The position numbers were made by a program, and so were the translations under genes. DNA of 64,000 nucleotides from assembly GCA_963707695.1 (NCBI GenBank), contig CAVPQY010000004.1:496001-560000 (forward strand), written 5' to 3'. A model generated the notes under the pieces. The model saw nothing but the letters and a program-made list of their open reading frames with translations, did not search any database and had not been told where the DNA came from. The DNA is from JAOPZW01 sp963707695. Lineage in GTDB: Bacteria > Actinomycetota > Thermoleophilia > Solirubrobacterales > Solirubrobacteraceae. Position 1 is the first letter of the stretch; the number at the start of each line of letters is the position of its first letter. Below, in pieces: positions 26,330 through 34,422 of this stretch.

Positions 26330-28018
26330 CTAGGCCGGGCGGGCGGCCTCGGCCGGCTCGGCCTCGGCGCTCGCGCCGTCGCGCTCCGCCGCCGGCGCGC
26401 CGCCGGCGTGCTGCAGCGCGGCGGCGACGAACTCGCGGAAGAGCGGGGCGGGCCGCTCCGGGCGCGACTTGAACTCGGGGTGGAACTGCGACGCGACGAA
26501 GAACGGGTGGTCGCGCAGCTCGATGACCTCGACCAGGCGCTCGTCGGGCGAGGTGCCGGAGACGACGAGCCCGGCGGCCTCGAGCCGCTTGCGCAGGCTG
26601 ATCGACACCTCGAAGCGGTGCCGGTGGCGCTCGTACACGACGGCCTCGCCGTAGATCTCCCTGGCCCGGGATGGGTGCAGCTTGATCGGGTCGGCGCCGA
26701 GGCGCATCGTCCCGCCGAGGTCGGAGACCTCCTTCTGCTCGGGCAGGAGGTCGATGACCGGCCACTCCGTCTCGAGGTCGAACTCGGTCGAGTTCGCCCC
26801 GTGCATGCCGGCCACGTGGCGGGCGAACTCGGCGACGGCGACCTGCATCCCGAGGCACACGCCCAGGTAGGGGATCCCGCGCTCGCGGGCCACCTTGACG
26901 GCCCGGATCTTGCCCTCGATGCCGCGGCCGCCGAAGCCCCCCGGGACGAGGATGCCGTCGGCGCCGGCGAGGCGCTGCTCGGCCTGCTCGTCGGTCTCCA
27001 GGACCTCGGAGTCGACCCAGTCGATCTCGATCTTCCCGCCGTGGAGGTAGCCCGAGTGGCGCAGCGCCTCGGACACCGACAGGTAGGCGTCCTCGAGCTG
27101 GACGTACTTCCCGACGAGGGCGATCCGCACGGGCCTGGTGGCGGCGTCGGCGCGCTCGACGACCTGCGTCCACTCCCTCAGGTCGGCCGGCTGCGCCTCG
27201 AGCCCCAGCGTCTCGACGATGAACTCGTCGACGCCCTGCTCGTGGTACCAGACCGGCACCTTGTAGATGTTGTCGACGTCCTTGGCCGACACGACCGCGT
27301 CGACCGGCAGCGAGGCGAAGAGCGCGATCTTCTTGCGGATGTCGAGGTCCAGCGGGGACTCCGAGCGGCAGAGCAGCATGTCGGGCTGGATGCCGATGCG
27401 GCGCAGCTCGTTGACCGAGTGCTGGGTCGGCTTCGTCTTCAGCTCGCCCGCGTGGCCGATGTAGGGCACGAGCGTGAGGTGGATGAAGAGGCAGTTCCGG
27501 CGGCCCACGTCGACCGGGAACTGCCGGATCGCCTCGAGGAACGGGAGCGACTCGATGTCGCCCACGGTCCCGCCGATCTCGGTGATCACGACGTCGACGT
27601 CGCTCTGCTCGGCGATGAGCCGGACGCGCTGCTTGATCTCGTCGGTGATGTGGGGCACGACCTGGACCGTGCCGCCGAGGTAGTCGCCGCGGCGCTCGCG
27701 CCGGATGACCGAGTTGTAGATGCCGCCCGCGGTGACGTTCGAGGCGCGCGTCGTGTTCGTGTTCGTGAAGCGCTCGTAGTGCCCGAGGTCGAGGTCGGTC
27801 TCCGCCCCGTCCTCGGTCACGAAGACCTCGCCGTGCTGGTACGGCGACATCGTCCCGGGGTCGACGTTGATGTACGGATCGAACTTCTGCAGGCCCACGG
27901 AGAGCCCGCGCGCGACGAGCAGGCGCCCGATGGACGCCGCCGCGATCCCCTTCCCCAGGGACGACACCACGCCCCCCGTGACGAAGATGTAGCGGGGCTT
28001 GCGCTGGGCGTCGGTCAC
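26330..28018 (-). CDS. pyrG: CTP synthase
   Basis: 562 residues; makes CTP from UTP, ATP and glutamine. The synthase domain begins FVTGGVVSSLGKGIAAAS (P-loop) and contains QKFDPYINVDPGTMSP. The C-terminal class-I glutamine amidotransferase has the nucleophile in LGVCLGMQ and the His-Glu pair in FHPEF. A ~30-residue Ala/Glu-rich tail follows. The start is GTG 28018 with TAGGGT 8 bases upstream. Confidence 0.97.
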   Translation of the reverse strand: MTDAQRKPRYIFVTGGVVSSLGKGIAAASIGRLLVARGLSVGLQKFDPYINVDPGTMSPYQHGEVFVTEDGAETDLDLGHYERFTNTNTTRASNVTAGGIYNSVIRRERRGDYLGGTVQVVPHITDEIKQRVRLIAEQSDVDVVITEIGGTVGDIESLPFLEAIRQFPVDVGRRNCLFIHLTLVPYIGHAGELKTKPTQHSVNELRRIGIQPDMLLCRSESPLDLDIRKKIALFASLPVDAVVSAKDVDNIYKVPVWYHEQGVDEFIVETLGLEAQPADLREWTQVVERADAATRPVRIALVGKYVQLEDAYLSVSEALRHSGYLHGGKIEIDWVDSEVLETDEQAEQRLAGADGILVPGGFGGRGIEGKIRAVKVARERGIPYLGVCLGMQVAVAEFARHVAGMHGANSTEFDLETEWPVIDLLPEQKEVSDLGGTMRLGADPIKLHPSRAREIYGEAVVYERHRHRFEVSISLRKRLEAAGLVVSGTSPDERLVEVIELRDHPFFVASQFHPEFKSRPERPAPLFREFVAAALQHAGGAPAAERDGASAEAEPAEAARPA

Positions 28019-28026
28019 GGAAGGTC

Positions 28027-28032
28027 ACCCTA
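28027..28032 (-). promoter_or_regulatory. Candidate -10 element of pyrG
   Basis: TAGGGT on the minus strand, 8 bases before the GTG at 28018. Confidence 0.45.
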
Positions 28033-28115
28033 GCGCCCCGCACGGACGACGGCGGGCGCGCCCGGCCCCGGGCCCGAGGGTCCGCCCGGGGTGGTCCGGG
28101 GTGCGGGGCGCGGCC

Positions 28116-28121
28116 TACCAT
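28116..28121 (+). promoter_or_regulatory. Candidate -10 element of msrB
   Basis: TACCAT, 6 bases before the msrB ATG; divergent from the pyrG promoter. Confidence 0.45.
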
Positions 28122-28127
28122 CGAGGC

Positions 28128-28523
28128 ATGGAGAAGATCGCGAAGACCGACGCCGAGTGGCGCGCCGAGCTCAGCCCGGAGGCCTACGAGGTCCTGCGCC
28201 ACGCCGCCACCGAGCGCCCCTGGACGGGTGAGCACGTCCAGGAGAAGCGCGACGGGACCTACGCCTGCGCGGGCTGCGGCGCGGAGCTCTTCGACGCGGC
28301 GACGAAGTACGAGTCGGGCTCGGGCTGGCCGAGCTTCACCGACCCGAAGGTCGCGGACGCCGTCGAGCTCGTCGAGGACCGCTCCCACGGCATGGTGCGC
28401 ACCGAGGTGCGCTGCGCGCGCTGCGGCGGGCACCTGGGTCACGTCTTCCCGGACGGCCCGGGCCCCAGCGGCGAGCGCTACTGCATGAACTCGCTCGCGC
28501 TGGAGTTCGACCCGGCGGAGTAG
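28128..28523 (+). CDS. msrB: Peptide-methionine (R)-S-oxide reductase MsrB
   Basis: 131 residues; repairs methionine-R-sulfoxide in proteins. Zinc is held by CAGC and CARC, and the catalytic Cys is in RYCMNSLAL. YESGSGWPSF and GHLGHVFPDGP are family hallmarks. It is a lone rightward gene divergent from pyrG and convergent with recN. In the matching mycobacterial region steA/steB-type genes lie between recN and pyrG instead. Confidence 0.95.
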   Translation: MEKIAKTDAEWRAELSPEAYEVLRHAATERPWTGEHVQEKRDGTYACAGCGAELFDAATKYESGSGWPSFTDPKVADAVELVEDRSHGMVRTEVRCARCGGHLGHVFPDGPGPSGERYCMNSLALEFDPAE

Positions 28524-28561
28524 CGGGGCCGGCGCCGCGGGCGGCCGCTCGGGGCTCGGCC

Positions 28562-30220
28562 TCACGCCGCGCGGCGGAGCTCCTTCGCGTGGCGGCGCGC
28601 GCCCACGTCGTCGTCGTCGGCCCCGAGCATCCGCACGAGCTCGCCGACCACGGCGGGCTCGTCGAGCGCCGCGACGGTCGTGCGCGCGGGCTCGGCCCGC
28701 GGGTCCTTGGCGATGGAGAAGTGCCGCGCCGCCAGCGAGGCGATCTGCGGCAGGTGCGTGATGCAGACGAGCTGCCGGCCCTCGGCCAGCGCGCGCAGCT
28801 GCGCGCCGACCGCGCGCGCGGTGTGCCCGCCGATGCCGGCGTCGATCTCGTCGAAGACGAGCGTCGCCCCGCCGCCGGTCGCGTTGGCCTCCGAGAGGAT
28901 CGCCAGCATGACCCGCGAGAGCTCGCCGCCCGACGCGATCTCGCGCAGCGGCCCGGCCGGCACGCCGGCGTTGGGCGCGATGACGAACTCGACCGCGTCC
29001 GTGCCCGTCGGGCCCGGCTCGCGGTCGGCCAGCTCGATCGCGAACGTCGCGCCCTCCATGGCCAGGTCGGCCAGGCGCGCGAGGACGGCGGTCGCCAGGC
29101 GCGGCGCCTGCGCGGCGCGCGCCTCGTGGAGCGCGGCGGCCAGGCCCGCGTGCTCGGCCCGGGCGTCCTCCAGCGCCGCGGTGGCCTCGGCCAGCGCGAC
29201 CTCCGCCCCTTCGAGCTCCGCGCGGCGCCGCCGGCAGGCCTCGGCGTGGGCGAGCACGGACGCGGTCGTCCCGCCGTGCTTGCGCTGCAGGCGGTCCAGG
29301 ACCGCCAGGCGCTCCTCGGCGGCCTCGAGCGCCCCGGGCTCCGCCTCGAGGCTCTCGGCGTAGCGGCGCAGCTCGGCGGCGACGTCGTCGGCCTCGATGG
29401 CCACCGCGCGCCAGCGCTCGGCCAGCGCGTCGAGGTCCGCGTCCACCCCGGCCACCCCGTCCAGCGCGCCACCGCCGGCGGCCAGCAGCGCGGCCACCCC
29501 GGTGCCGTCCTCGGGCGCCACCGCCTCCGCGGCCCCCCAGGCGGACGCCCGCAGCGCCTCGAGGTGGCGCAGGCGCTCGCGCCGCGCCCGCAGCTCGGCC
29601 TCCTCGGCCTCGTCGGGCGCCGCCTCGTCGATCTCGGCCAGCTCGAAGGCGAGCAGGTCCAGCTCGCGCTCGCGGCCCGCGGCGCGCCCCTCGAGCTCGG
29701 CCAGGGTCCGCTCGAGCGCCCTGGCCCGACCCCACGCGGCGGCGCACGCGTCGCGCCGGGCGGCCTGCTCGGGCCCGCAGGCGTCGTCGAGGAGCGCGAG
29801 CTGCGCCGAGGCCAGCGTGAGCCGGCGGTGCTCGTGCTGGCCGTAGAAGGCCACGAGGTGCTCGGCGAGGTCGCGGAGGTCGCCGACCGCGGCCGAGCGG
29901 CCGTTGACGTAGGCGCGGGTGCGCCCCTCGGCGCTGACGCGCCGGGCGAGCACGACCTCCTCGGCGTCGGCGGGCAGCCGCTCGCCGAGCTCGTGGCGCA
30001 GCGCGTCAGGCAGGTCGAAGACGCCCTCGACGTAGGCCTCGGCCGCCCCCGGACGCACGACGGAGCCGCGCGCGCGGCCGCCCAGCAGCAGGTCGAGGGC
30101 GTGGGCCAGGACGGTCTTGCCCGCGCCGGTCTCCCCCGTCAGGACGTTGAGGCCCGGCGCCAGGCGCAGCTCGGCCCGCTCGATGAGCAGGAGGTTCTCG
30201 ACGCGCAGCTCGGACAGCAC
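28562..30220 (-). CDS. recN: DNA repair protein RecN
   Basis: 552 residues; an SMC-like ATPase acting in double-strand break repair. The Walker A is GETGAGKT. A long coiled-coil region spans about residues 150-370. The ABC signature is in ASGGELSRVMLAI, and Walker B is LVFDEIDAGIGG followed by CITHLPQIAS. The length is normal. The start is GTG 30220, just upstream of the strand-1 sequence LSELRVENLLL. Confidence 0.95.
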   Translation of the reverse strand: MLSELRVENLLLIERAELRLAPGLNVLTGETGAGKTVLAHALDLLLGGRARGSVVRPGAAEAYVEGVFDLPDALRHELGERLPADAEEVVLARRVSAEGRTRAYVNGRSAAVGDLRDLAEHLVAFYGQHEHRRLTLASAQLALLDDACGPEQAARRDACAAAWGRARALERTLAELEGRAAGRERELDLLAFELAEIDEAAPDEAEEAELRARRERLRHLEALRASAWGAAEAVAPEDGTGVAALLAAGGGALDGVAGVDADLDALAERWRAVAIEADDVAAELRRYAESLEAEPGALEAAEERLAVLDRLQRKHGGTTASVLAHAEACRRRRAELEGAEVALAEATAALEDARAEHAGLAAALHEARAAQAPRLATAVLARLADLAMEGATFAIELADREPGPTGTDAVEFVIAPNAGVPAGPLREIASGGELSRVMLAILSEANATGGGATLVFDEIDAGIGGHTARAVGAQLRALAEGRQLVCITHLPQIASLAARHFSIAKDPRAEPARTTVAALDEPAVVGELVRMLGADDDDVGARRHAKELRRAA

Positions 30221-30288
30221 GCGCCAGGGTGTACCAGCGGCGGCCCGACGGATCACGGCCGCCCCGCGGTGGCCGTCACCGCCCGGCG

Positions 30289-30936
30289 TCAGAGCCGACG
30301 CAGGGCCTCCTCGATCGGCGTGTCGCCCGTGAACACCTCGAAGGTCTTGCCGATCGTCCGCGGCTCCACGAGCACCCCCGCGAGCACCGCCGCGACGTCG
30401 TCGCGCGGGATCCGCCCGCGCCGCCCGAGCATCGTCTCGACCCGGACGCGCCCCGTGCCCTCGTCGTCGGTCAGGCCGCCCGGCCGCACGATGGTCCAGT
30501 CGAGCTCGCTCTGGCTCAGCGCCTCGTCGGCCTCCGCCTTCGCCTCCAGGTAGGGCTGCATCTGCGGCCCCGCCGAGGACGGGTCCTGGGCGCCGATCGA
30601 GCTCACCATCACGTAGCGCCGCACCCCGGCGGCCTCGGCCGCGTCGACGAGCTTCACGGCCGCGCCGAGGTCGACGGTCCGCTTGCGCTCGGGCCCGCTC
30701 CCGGGCCCGGCGCCCGCGGCGAAGACGACCGCGTCGGCGTCGCGGACGGCCTCGACGACGTCGTCGACCGCCGCGGCCTCGAGGTCGAGGACCAGGCCCC
30801 GGGCGCCGACCGCCTCCAGGTCGGCGACGTGCCCGGGGTCGCGCACGAGCCCCACGGCCTCGTCGCCGCGCCCGGCGAGCAGGCGCTCCAGGCGGCGGGC
30901 GACGCGCCCGTGGCCCCCGGCGACGACGACCCTCAC
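30289..30936 (-). CDS. NAD(P)-binding protein, atypical SDR (SDR_a5-like)
   Basis: 215 residues. The N-terminal Rossmann motif VVVAGGHGRVARRLE resembles the GxxGxxG of extended/atypical SDRs. RRYVMVSSIGAQ and YLEAKAEADE hold the Ser and the YxxxK-like pair, and WTIVRPGGLTDD is typical of the NAD(P)H-binding YwnB/SDR_a5 group. It probably acts as a reductase or nucleotide-binding sensor. GTG 30936 overlaps the nadK stop by 4 bases, so it is in the tlyA-nadK operon. Confidence 0.85.
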   Translation of the reverse strand: MRVVVAGGHGRVARRLERLLAGRGDEAVGLVRDPGHVADLEAVGARGLVLDLEAAAVDDVVEAVRDADAVVFAAGAGPGSGPERKRTVDLGAAVKLVDAAEAAGVRRYVMVSSIGAQDPSSAGPQMQPYLEAKAEADEALSQSELDWTIVRPGGLTDDEGTGRVRVETMLGRRGRIPRDDVAAVLAGVLVEPRTIGKTFEVFTGDTPIEEALRRL

Positions 30937-31784
30937 GAGGCCAGCCTCCCGAACTTCTCACGCAGACGGCGGTAGAACGACGACCCCGGGAGGTGGGCCA
31001 GGTCCGCGGCCTCGCGCAGGAAGCTCGCCGCGATGGCCTGCCCCGGGCCGAGCTCCCCGACCGGCCGCCCGTCGAGGACGACGTCGACCGCGCCGTGCGA
31101 CCGGTTCTGGATCTCCAGCACGTCGCTCGGCGCGACGACGAGCGCGCGGGCGGTGAGCGAGTGCGGGGCGATGAAGGACACGACGAAGCCCTCGACGCCC
31201 CAGGCCATCACCGGGCCGCCGTTGGCGAGGTTGTAGCCGGTCGACCCGGCCGGCGTCGAGACCACGAGCCCGTCGCAGCGCACGGAGCCGACCTCCTCGC
31301 CCTCGATGAGGTACGCCAGCTGCGCCACGCGCTCGCCGACCTTGCGGTGGATGGCCAGGTCGTTGATCGCCGCCTGGGGCCCGGCCGGCGTGCGCAGCGC
31401 GATCGCCGGCAGGGTCAGCGTCTCGAAGTCGCCCTCCAGCGCGCGGGCCAGCCCGTCGTGCGTCGCCTCGCCGTCGGGGTCGATCGTGGCCAGGAACCCG
31501 ACCTCGCCGTAGTTCACGGCGAAGACCGGGACGCCCGTCCCCGCGTAGCGGCGCAGCGCCCGCAGGATCGTCCCGTCGCCCCCGAGCGCGACGCACAGCT
31601 CGACGTCGTCGGTGAGCTCCGCGTCGAGCTCGAGGCACGGGCGCGGCTCCGGGCGGTGCTTGCGGGTCTCCTCCGGGTCCAGGCGCAGGACGACGCCGTG
31701 CTCGCAGGCCAGGTCGACGAGCGTCCGCAGGGCGGGGCCGGTGTCCTCCGTCCGGGCGTGGCTGAGGACGGTGACGCTCCTCAC
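30933..31784 (-). CDS. nadK: NAD kinase
   Basis: 283 residues; phosphorylates NAD to NADP. The GGDGT motif is in VALGGDGTILRALR, and the NE/ND motif is in AAINDLAIHRK. The C-terminal beta-sandwich includes VSTPAGSTGYNLANGG. GTG 31784 overlaps tlyA by 4 bases and the stop overlaps the next gene by 4 bases, giving tight coupling tlyA-nadK-SDR. Confidence 0.95.
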   Translation of the reverse strand: MRSVTVLSHARTEDTGPALRTLVDLACEHGVVLRLDPEETRKHRPEPRPCLELDAELTDDVELCVALGGDGTILRALRRYAGTGVPVFAVNYGEVGFLATIDPDGEATHDGLARALEGDFETLTLPAIALRTPAGPQAAINDLAIHRKVGERVAQLAYLIEGEEVGSVRCDGLVVSTPAGSTGYNLANGGPVMAWGVEGFVVSFIAPHSLTARALVVAPSDVLEIQNRSHGAVDVVLDGRPVGELGPGQAIAASFLREAADLAHLPGSSFYRRLREKFGRLAS

Positions 31785-32581
31785 GGCTCGACCTCCCGCG
31801 CGGCCGCCGCGACGGCGTCGCCGTCGAGCGCGCCGTCGCGCGCGGCCTCGGCCAGCCAGAGGAACGTCTCGCGGTTGCCCTTGGGGCCCGGGAGGCCCGA
31901 GGACGCGAAGCCGAGCACCGCGGCCCCGGCCGCGCGCGCGGCCCCGGCCACGGCCACGAGCGCCGCGCGGCGGTCGGCGGCCTCGCGCACGACGCCGCCC
32001 TTGCCGAGGCGCTCACGGCCGACCTCGAACTGCGGCTTGACCATGGCCAGGGCGTCGAAGCGCGGCGCCGTCGCGGCCAGGACCGCGGGCAGGACCTTGG
32101 TCAAGGAGATGAAGGAGACGTCGGCCACGACCAGGTCGGGCCGGTAGGGCAGCTCACGGGCGTCGAGCGCGCGAGCGTTGCGGCGCTCGAGGACGGTGAC
32201 GCGGTCGTCGGTGCGCAGGCGCCAGTCGAGCTCGCCGTAGGCGACGTCGAGGGCGACGACGTGCGCGGCCCCGCGCTGCAGCAGGCAGTCGGTGAAGCCG
32301 CCGGTGGAGGCGCCCACGTCGAGGGCGTCGCGCCCGACGACGTCCAGCCCGAGGGCGTCGAGGGCGTTGGCGAGCTTCACCCCGCCCCGGGACACGAAGC
32401 GCGGCCGGTCGTCGACCGCCAGGGCGACGTCGTCGGCCACGAGCTGGCCCGGCTTGGCGGCGCGCTCGCCGTGCTCGCCGAGGCGCACCTCGCCGGCCAT
32501 GACGGACGCGGCGGCGCGCGCCCGCGAGCTGAAGAGCCCGCGCTGCGCCAGCAGGGTGTCGAGGCGGACCTTGGCGGTCAC
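31781..32581 (-). CDS. tlyA: TlyA-family rRNA methyltransferase
   Basis: 266 residues. The N-terminal S4 RNA-binding domain (RLDTLLAQRGLFSSRARA) is followed by an FtsJ-like Rossmann methyltransferase with ALDVGASTGGFTDCLL (SAM motif I). VADVSFISLTKVLP and MVKPQFEVGR contain the K-D-K type residues. TlyA 2'-O-methylates 16S/23S rRNA cytidines, and its loss gives capreomycin resistance in mycobacteria. GTG start, with TAGCCT 10 bases upstream. Confidence 0.94.
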   Translation of the reverse strand: MTAKVRLDTLLAQRGLFSSRARAAASVMAGEVRLGEHGERAAKPGQLVADDVALAVDDRPRFVSRGGVKLANALDALGLDVVGRDALDVGASTGGFTDCLLQRGAAHVVALDVAYGELDWRLRTDDRVTVLERRNARALDARELPYRPDLVVADVSFISLTKVLPAVLAATAPRFDALAMVKPQFEVGRERLGKGGVVREAADRRAALVAVAGAARAAGAAVLGFASSGLPGPKGNRETFLWLAEAARDGALDGDAVAAAAREVEP

Positions 32582-32591
32582 GAGGCCGGGC

Positions 32592-32597
32592 AGGCTA
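32592..32597 (-). promoter_or_regulatory. Candidate -10 element of the tlyA operon
   Basis: TAGCCT on the minus strand, 10 bases before the GTG at 32581. Confidence 0.3.
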
Positions 32598-32623
32598 GCG
32601 GCCCGTGTCGTCGGTGACCCACG

Positions 32624-32719
32624 TCACACACCCGGTGGCGGCGCCGAGCGACCATGTGCTGCGTCGAGTCCAGCCGACACCGTCTTCCCCGCAGTGATCA
32701 CATACAGCTGGACCCACAT
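32624..32719 (-). other. Short open frame (31 codons) with good ribosome site; doubtful gene
   Basis: An ATG at 32719 preceded by GGAGGAGAGG codes for a 31-residue peptide starting MWVQLYVITAGKTV. Its third codon positions are only about two thirds G/C, unlike the neighbours, so it may be chance within a less GC-rich patch. A leader peptide for tlyA or part of an RNA gene are alternatives. Confidence 0.25.
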
Positions 32720-32741
32720 AGCAGTACCTCTCCTCCCCGAG

Positions 32742-32764
32742 ACGACCCGCCCCAGGCGGGTCGT
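32742..32764 (+). terminator. Rho-independent-type hairpin with TTT on the plus strand
   Basis: ACGACCCGCC pairs perfectly with GGCGGGTCGT around loop CCA, followed by TTT on the plus strand. No plus-strand protein gene precedes it, so it may end a small RNA. On the minus strand it begins right after the MepA-like stop and could also serve that gene. Confidence 0.6.
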
Positions 32765-32765
32765 T

Positions 32766-33437
32766 TCACGTCCGGGGCGCCGGCGGGAGGCGCACGTGGA
32801 GGTGGTCGTCGTGGTGGACGAGCGGCACGACCACGCGACGCGGGCCGCGCAGGCGCAGCCGGGGGCCGACGAACACCTTCTGCGCGCCCGCGGCGACGAA
32901 GCGGTCCACGAGGTCCTGGGCCTCCAGGCGATCGACCTGCGAGGGCTTCCACGGCGCCCGGACCAGCCCGTCGCGACGGGGGTAGGACACGTCGGCGTCG
33001 AGGCCGTTCTGGTGCGACGCGTGGCCGAGGCCGCCGAAGCGCTCGCCGAAGGGCCCGCCGTGGCGGCGGCTCAGGTCCTCCACGAGCAGCGGCGGCGCGC
33101 CCGGGTGGTCGACCGCCCACAGGGCGGCCACGTCCTGCAGCGTCGCGACCAGCCGGTCGGTGCCCCACCGCCGCCACGCCCGGTTGGGCGCGCGACGCAG
33201 GACCGCGTCCCACGTCACGAAGCCGGGGCCCCAGGCGGGCAGGAGCACGCCGTGGCGCAGGCGGCCGTCCCACGGCGCGCCCGCGGCGACCGAGGCCGGT
33301 GCGGGGAGCGCCGGGACGGGGGGCGCGGCGGGCGGGACCGGTGGTCCGTCGAGCGGCGCGCGCCCGGGCGCGGCCGCCGGCGCGAGCACCGTGGCCACCA
33401 GGGCGAGGAGGGCGGCGCGGGCGGTCCGGCGGCGCAC
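32766..33437 (-). CDS. Penicillin-insensitive murein endopeptidase-like protein (MepA / M74 LAS peptidase)
   Basis: 223 residues with an N-terminal signal segment (RRRTARAALLALVATVLAP). The catalytic region LSRRHGGPFGERFGGLG leads to GHASHQNGLDADVSYP, which contains the first zinc His and Asp. VHHDDHLHVRL supplies the second HxH ligand set. This is the LAS-fold MepA signature; the enzyme cuts D-Ala-mDAP cross-links in peptidoglycan outside the membrane. It lies between dxs-side genes and tlyA, apparently an insertion into the dxs-tlyA order. Confidence 0.85.
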   Translation of the reverse strand: MRRRTARAALLALVATVLAPAAAPGRAPLDGPPVPPAAPPVPALPAPASVAAGAPWDGRLRHGVLLPAWGPGFVTWDAVLRRAPNRAWRRWGTDRLVATLQDVAALWAVDHPGAPPLLVEDLSRRHGGPFGERFGGLGHASHQNGLDADVSYPRRDGLVRAPWKPSQVDRLEAQDLVDRFVAAGAQKVFVGPRLRLRGPRRVVVPLVHHDDHLHVRLPPAPRT

Positions 33438-33464
33438 CCGCGCAGTGTGGCACCGGCTCGCCGC

Positions 33465-34394
33465 TCAGCCCGTCGGGTCGCCGGCCACGCGGCGCACGAA
33501 GCCGCCCAGCTCGGCCACGAGCTCCCGCGCGCGGGCCACGGCGCCGCCCCAGCGCAGGACGCCGTGGGGCACGTCGGCGAGCTCGCGCAGGGCGACGGGC
33601 ACGCCCGCCTCCCGCAGCGCCCGCGCGTACTCGAGCCCCTCGTCGCGCAGGACGTCGTGCCCGGCGACGGCCACGAGCGCGGGCGGCGCGCCGCGCAGGT
33701 CGGCCAGCAGCGGCGACGCGTCGGGCGACGCGGGGTCGGCGCCGTCGAGGTACAGGCGCCACATCGCGCGCAGGTGGGCCGCCGAGAGCACCGGGTCCGC
33801 GGCGTGCTCGGCCCAGGACGGACGCTCGGTCGTGCCGTCGACGACGGGGTACACGAGCAGCTGCCCGCGCACGGCGTCGCGCCGGTGCAATGCCGCGACG
33901 GCGGCGAGGTTGCCCCCGGCGCTGTCGCCGCCGACGAGCACCCTGGCGGGGTCGGCGCCGAGGACCGCGGGCCCGTCGCCGTCCAGGAGCCAGGCCACGG
34001 CGGCGTCCGCGTCGCGCACCGCGGCCGGGTGCGGGTGCTCGGGCGCGAGGCGGTAGTCGACCGAGAGGACCACGGCGCCCGAGGCGTTGGCGAGCGCCCG
34101 GCAGACGCGGTCGATGCCGTCGAGGTCGCCGAGCACCCAGCCGCCGCCGTGCAGCCAGCAGACGACCGGCGCGGCGTCGAGGTCGAGCGCCTGGGCCGGC
34201 CGGTAGGCGCGCGCGGGCACGCCGCCCGCGTCGACGTCCAGGACGCCGGCGACCTCCTCCGGCGCGCCGCCGAGGAGCTCCGCCGCCCGGGCGTAGGCGA
34301 CGCGCGCCGCGCGCAGGTCGAAGGCGTCCTCCGCGCCCGGCAGGCCCGCCAGCACGGCGACGACCTCGGGGTGGAGCGCGGACGTCGGTCCCAC
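33465..34394 (-). CDS. Alpha/beta hydrolase, hormone-sensitive-lipase family esterase
   Basis: 309 residues. The oxyanion motif HGGGW is in VCWLHGGGWVLGD, the nucleophile motif is GDSAGGNLA, DYRLAPEHPHPAA is an HSL hallmark, and Asp and His lie in VAGHDVLRDEG and ADVPHGVLR. It should hydrolyse short acyl esters in the cytosol. The start is GTG 34394. It lies 28 bases downstream of dxs on the same strand. Confidence 0.9.
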   Translation of the reverse strand: MGPTSALHPEVVAVLAGLPGAEDAFDLRAARVAYARAAELLGGAPEEVAGVLDVDAGGVPARAYRPAQALDLDAAPVVCWLHGGGWVLGDLDGIDRVCRALANASGAVVLSVDYRLAPEHPHPAAVRDADAAVAWLLDGDGPAVLGADPARVLVGGDSAGGNLAAVAALHRRDAVRGQLLVYPVVDGTTERPSWAEHAADPVLSAAHLRAMWRLYLDGADPASPDASPLLADLRGAPPALVAVAGHDVLRDEGLEYARALREAGVPVALRELADVPHGVLRWGGAVARARELVAELGGFVRRVAGDPTG

Positions 34395-34422
34395 CCGCCG
34401 TCGTCCCGCCCGGCCCGCCCGC

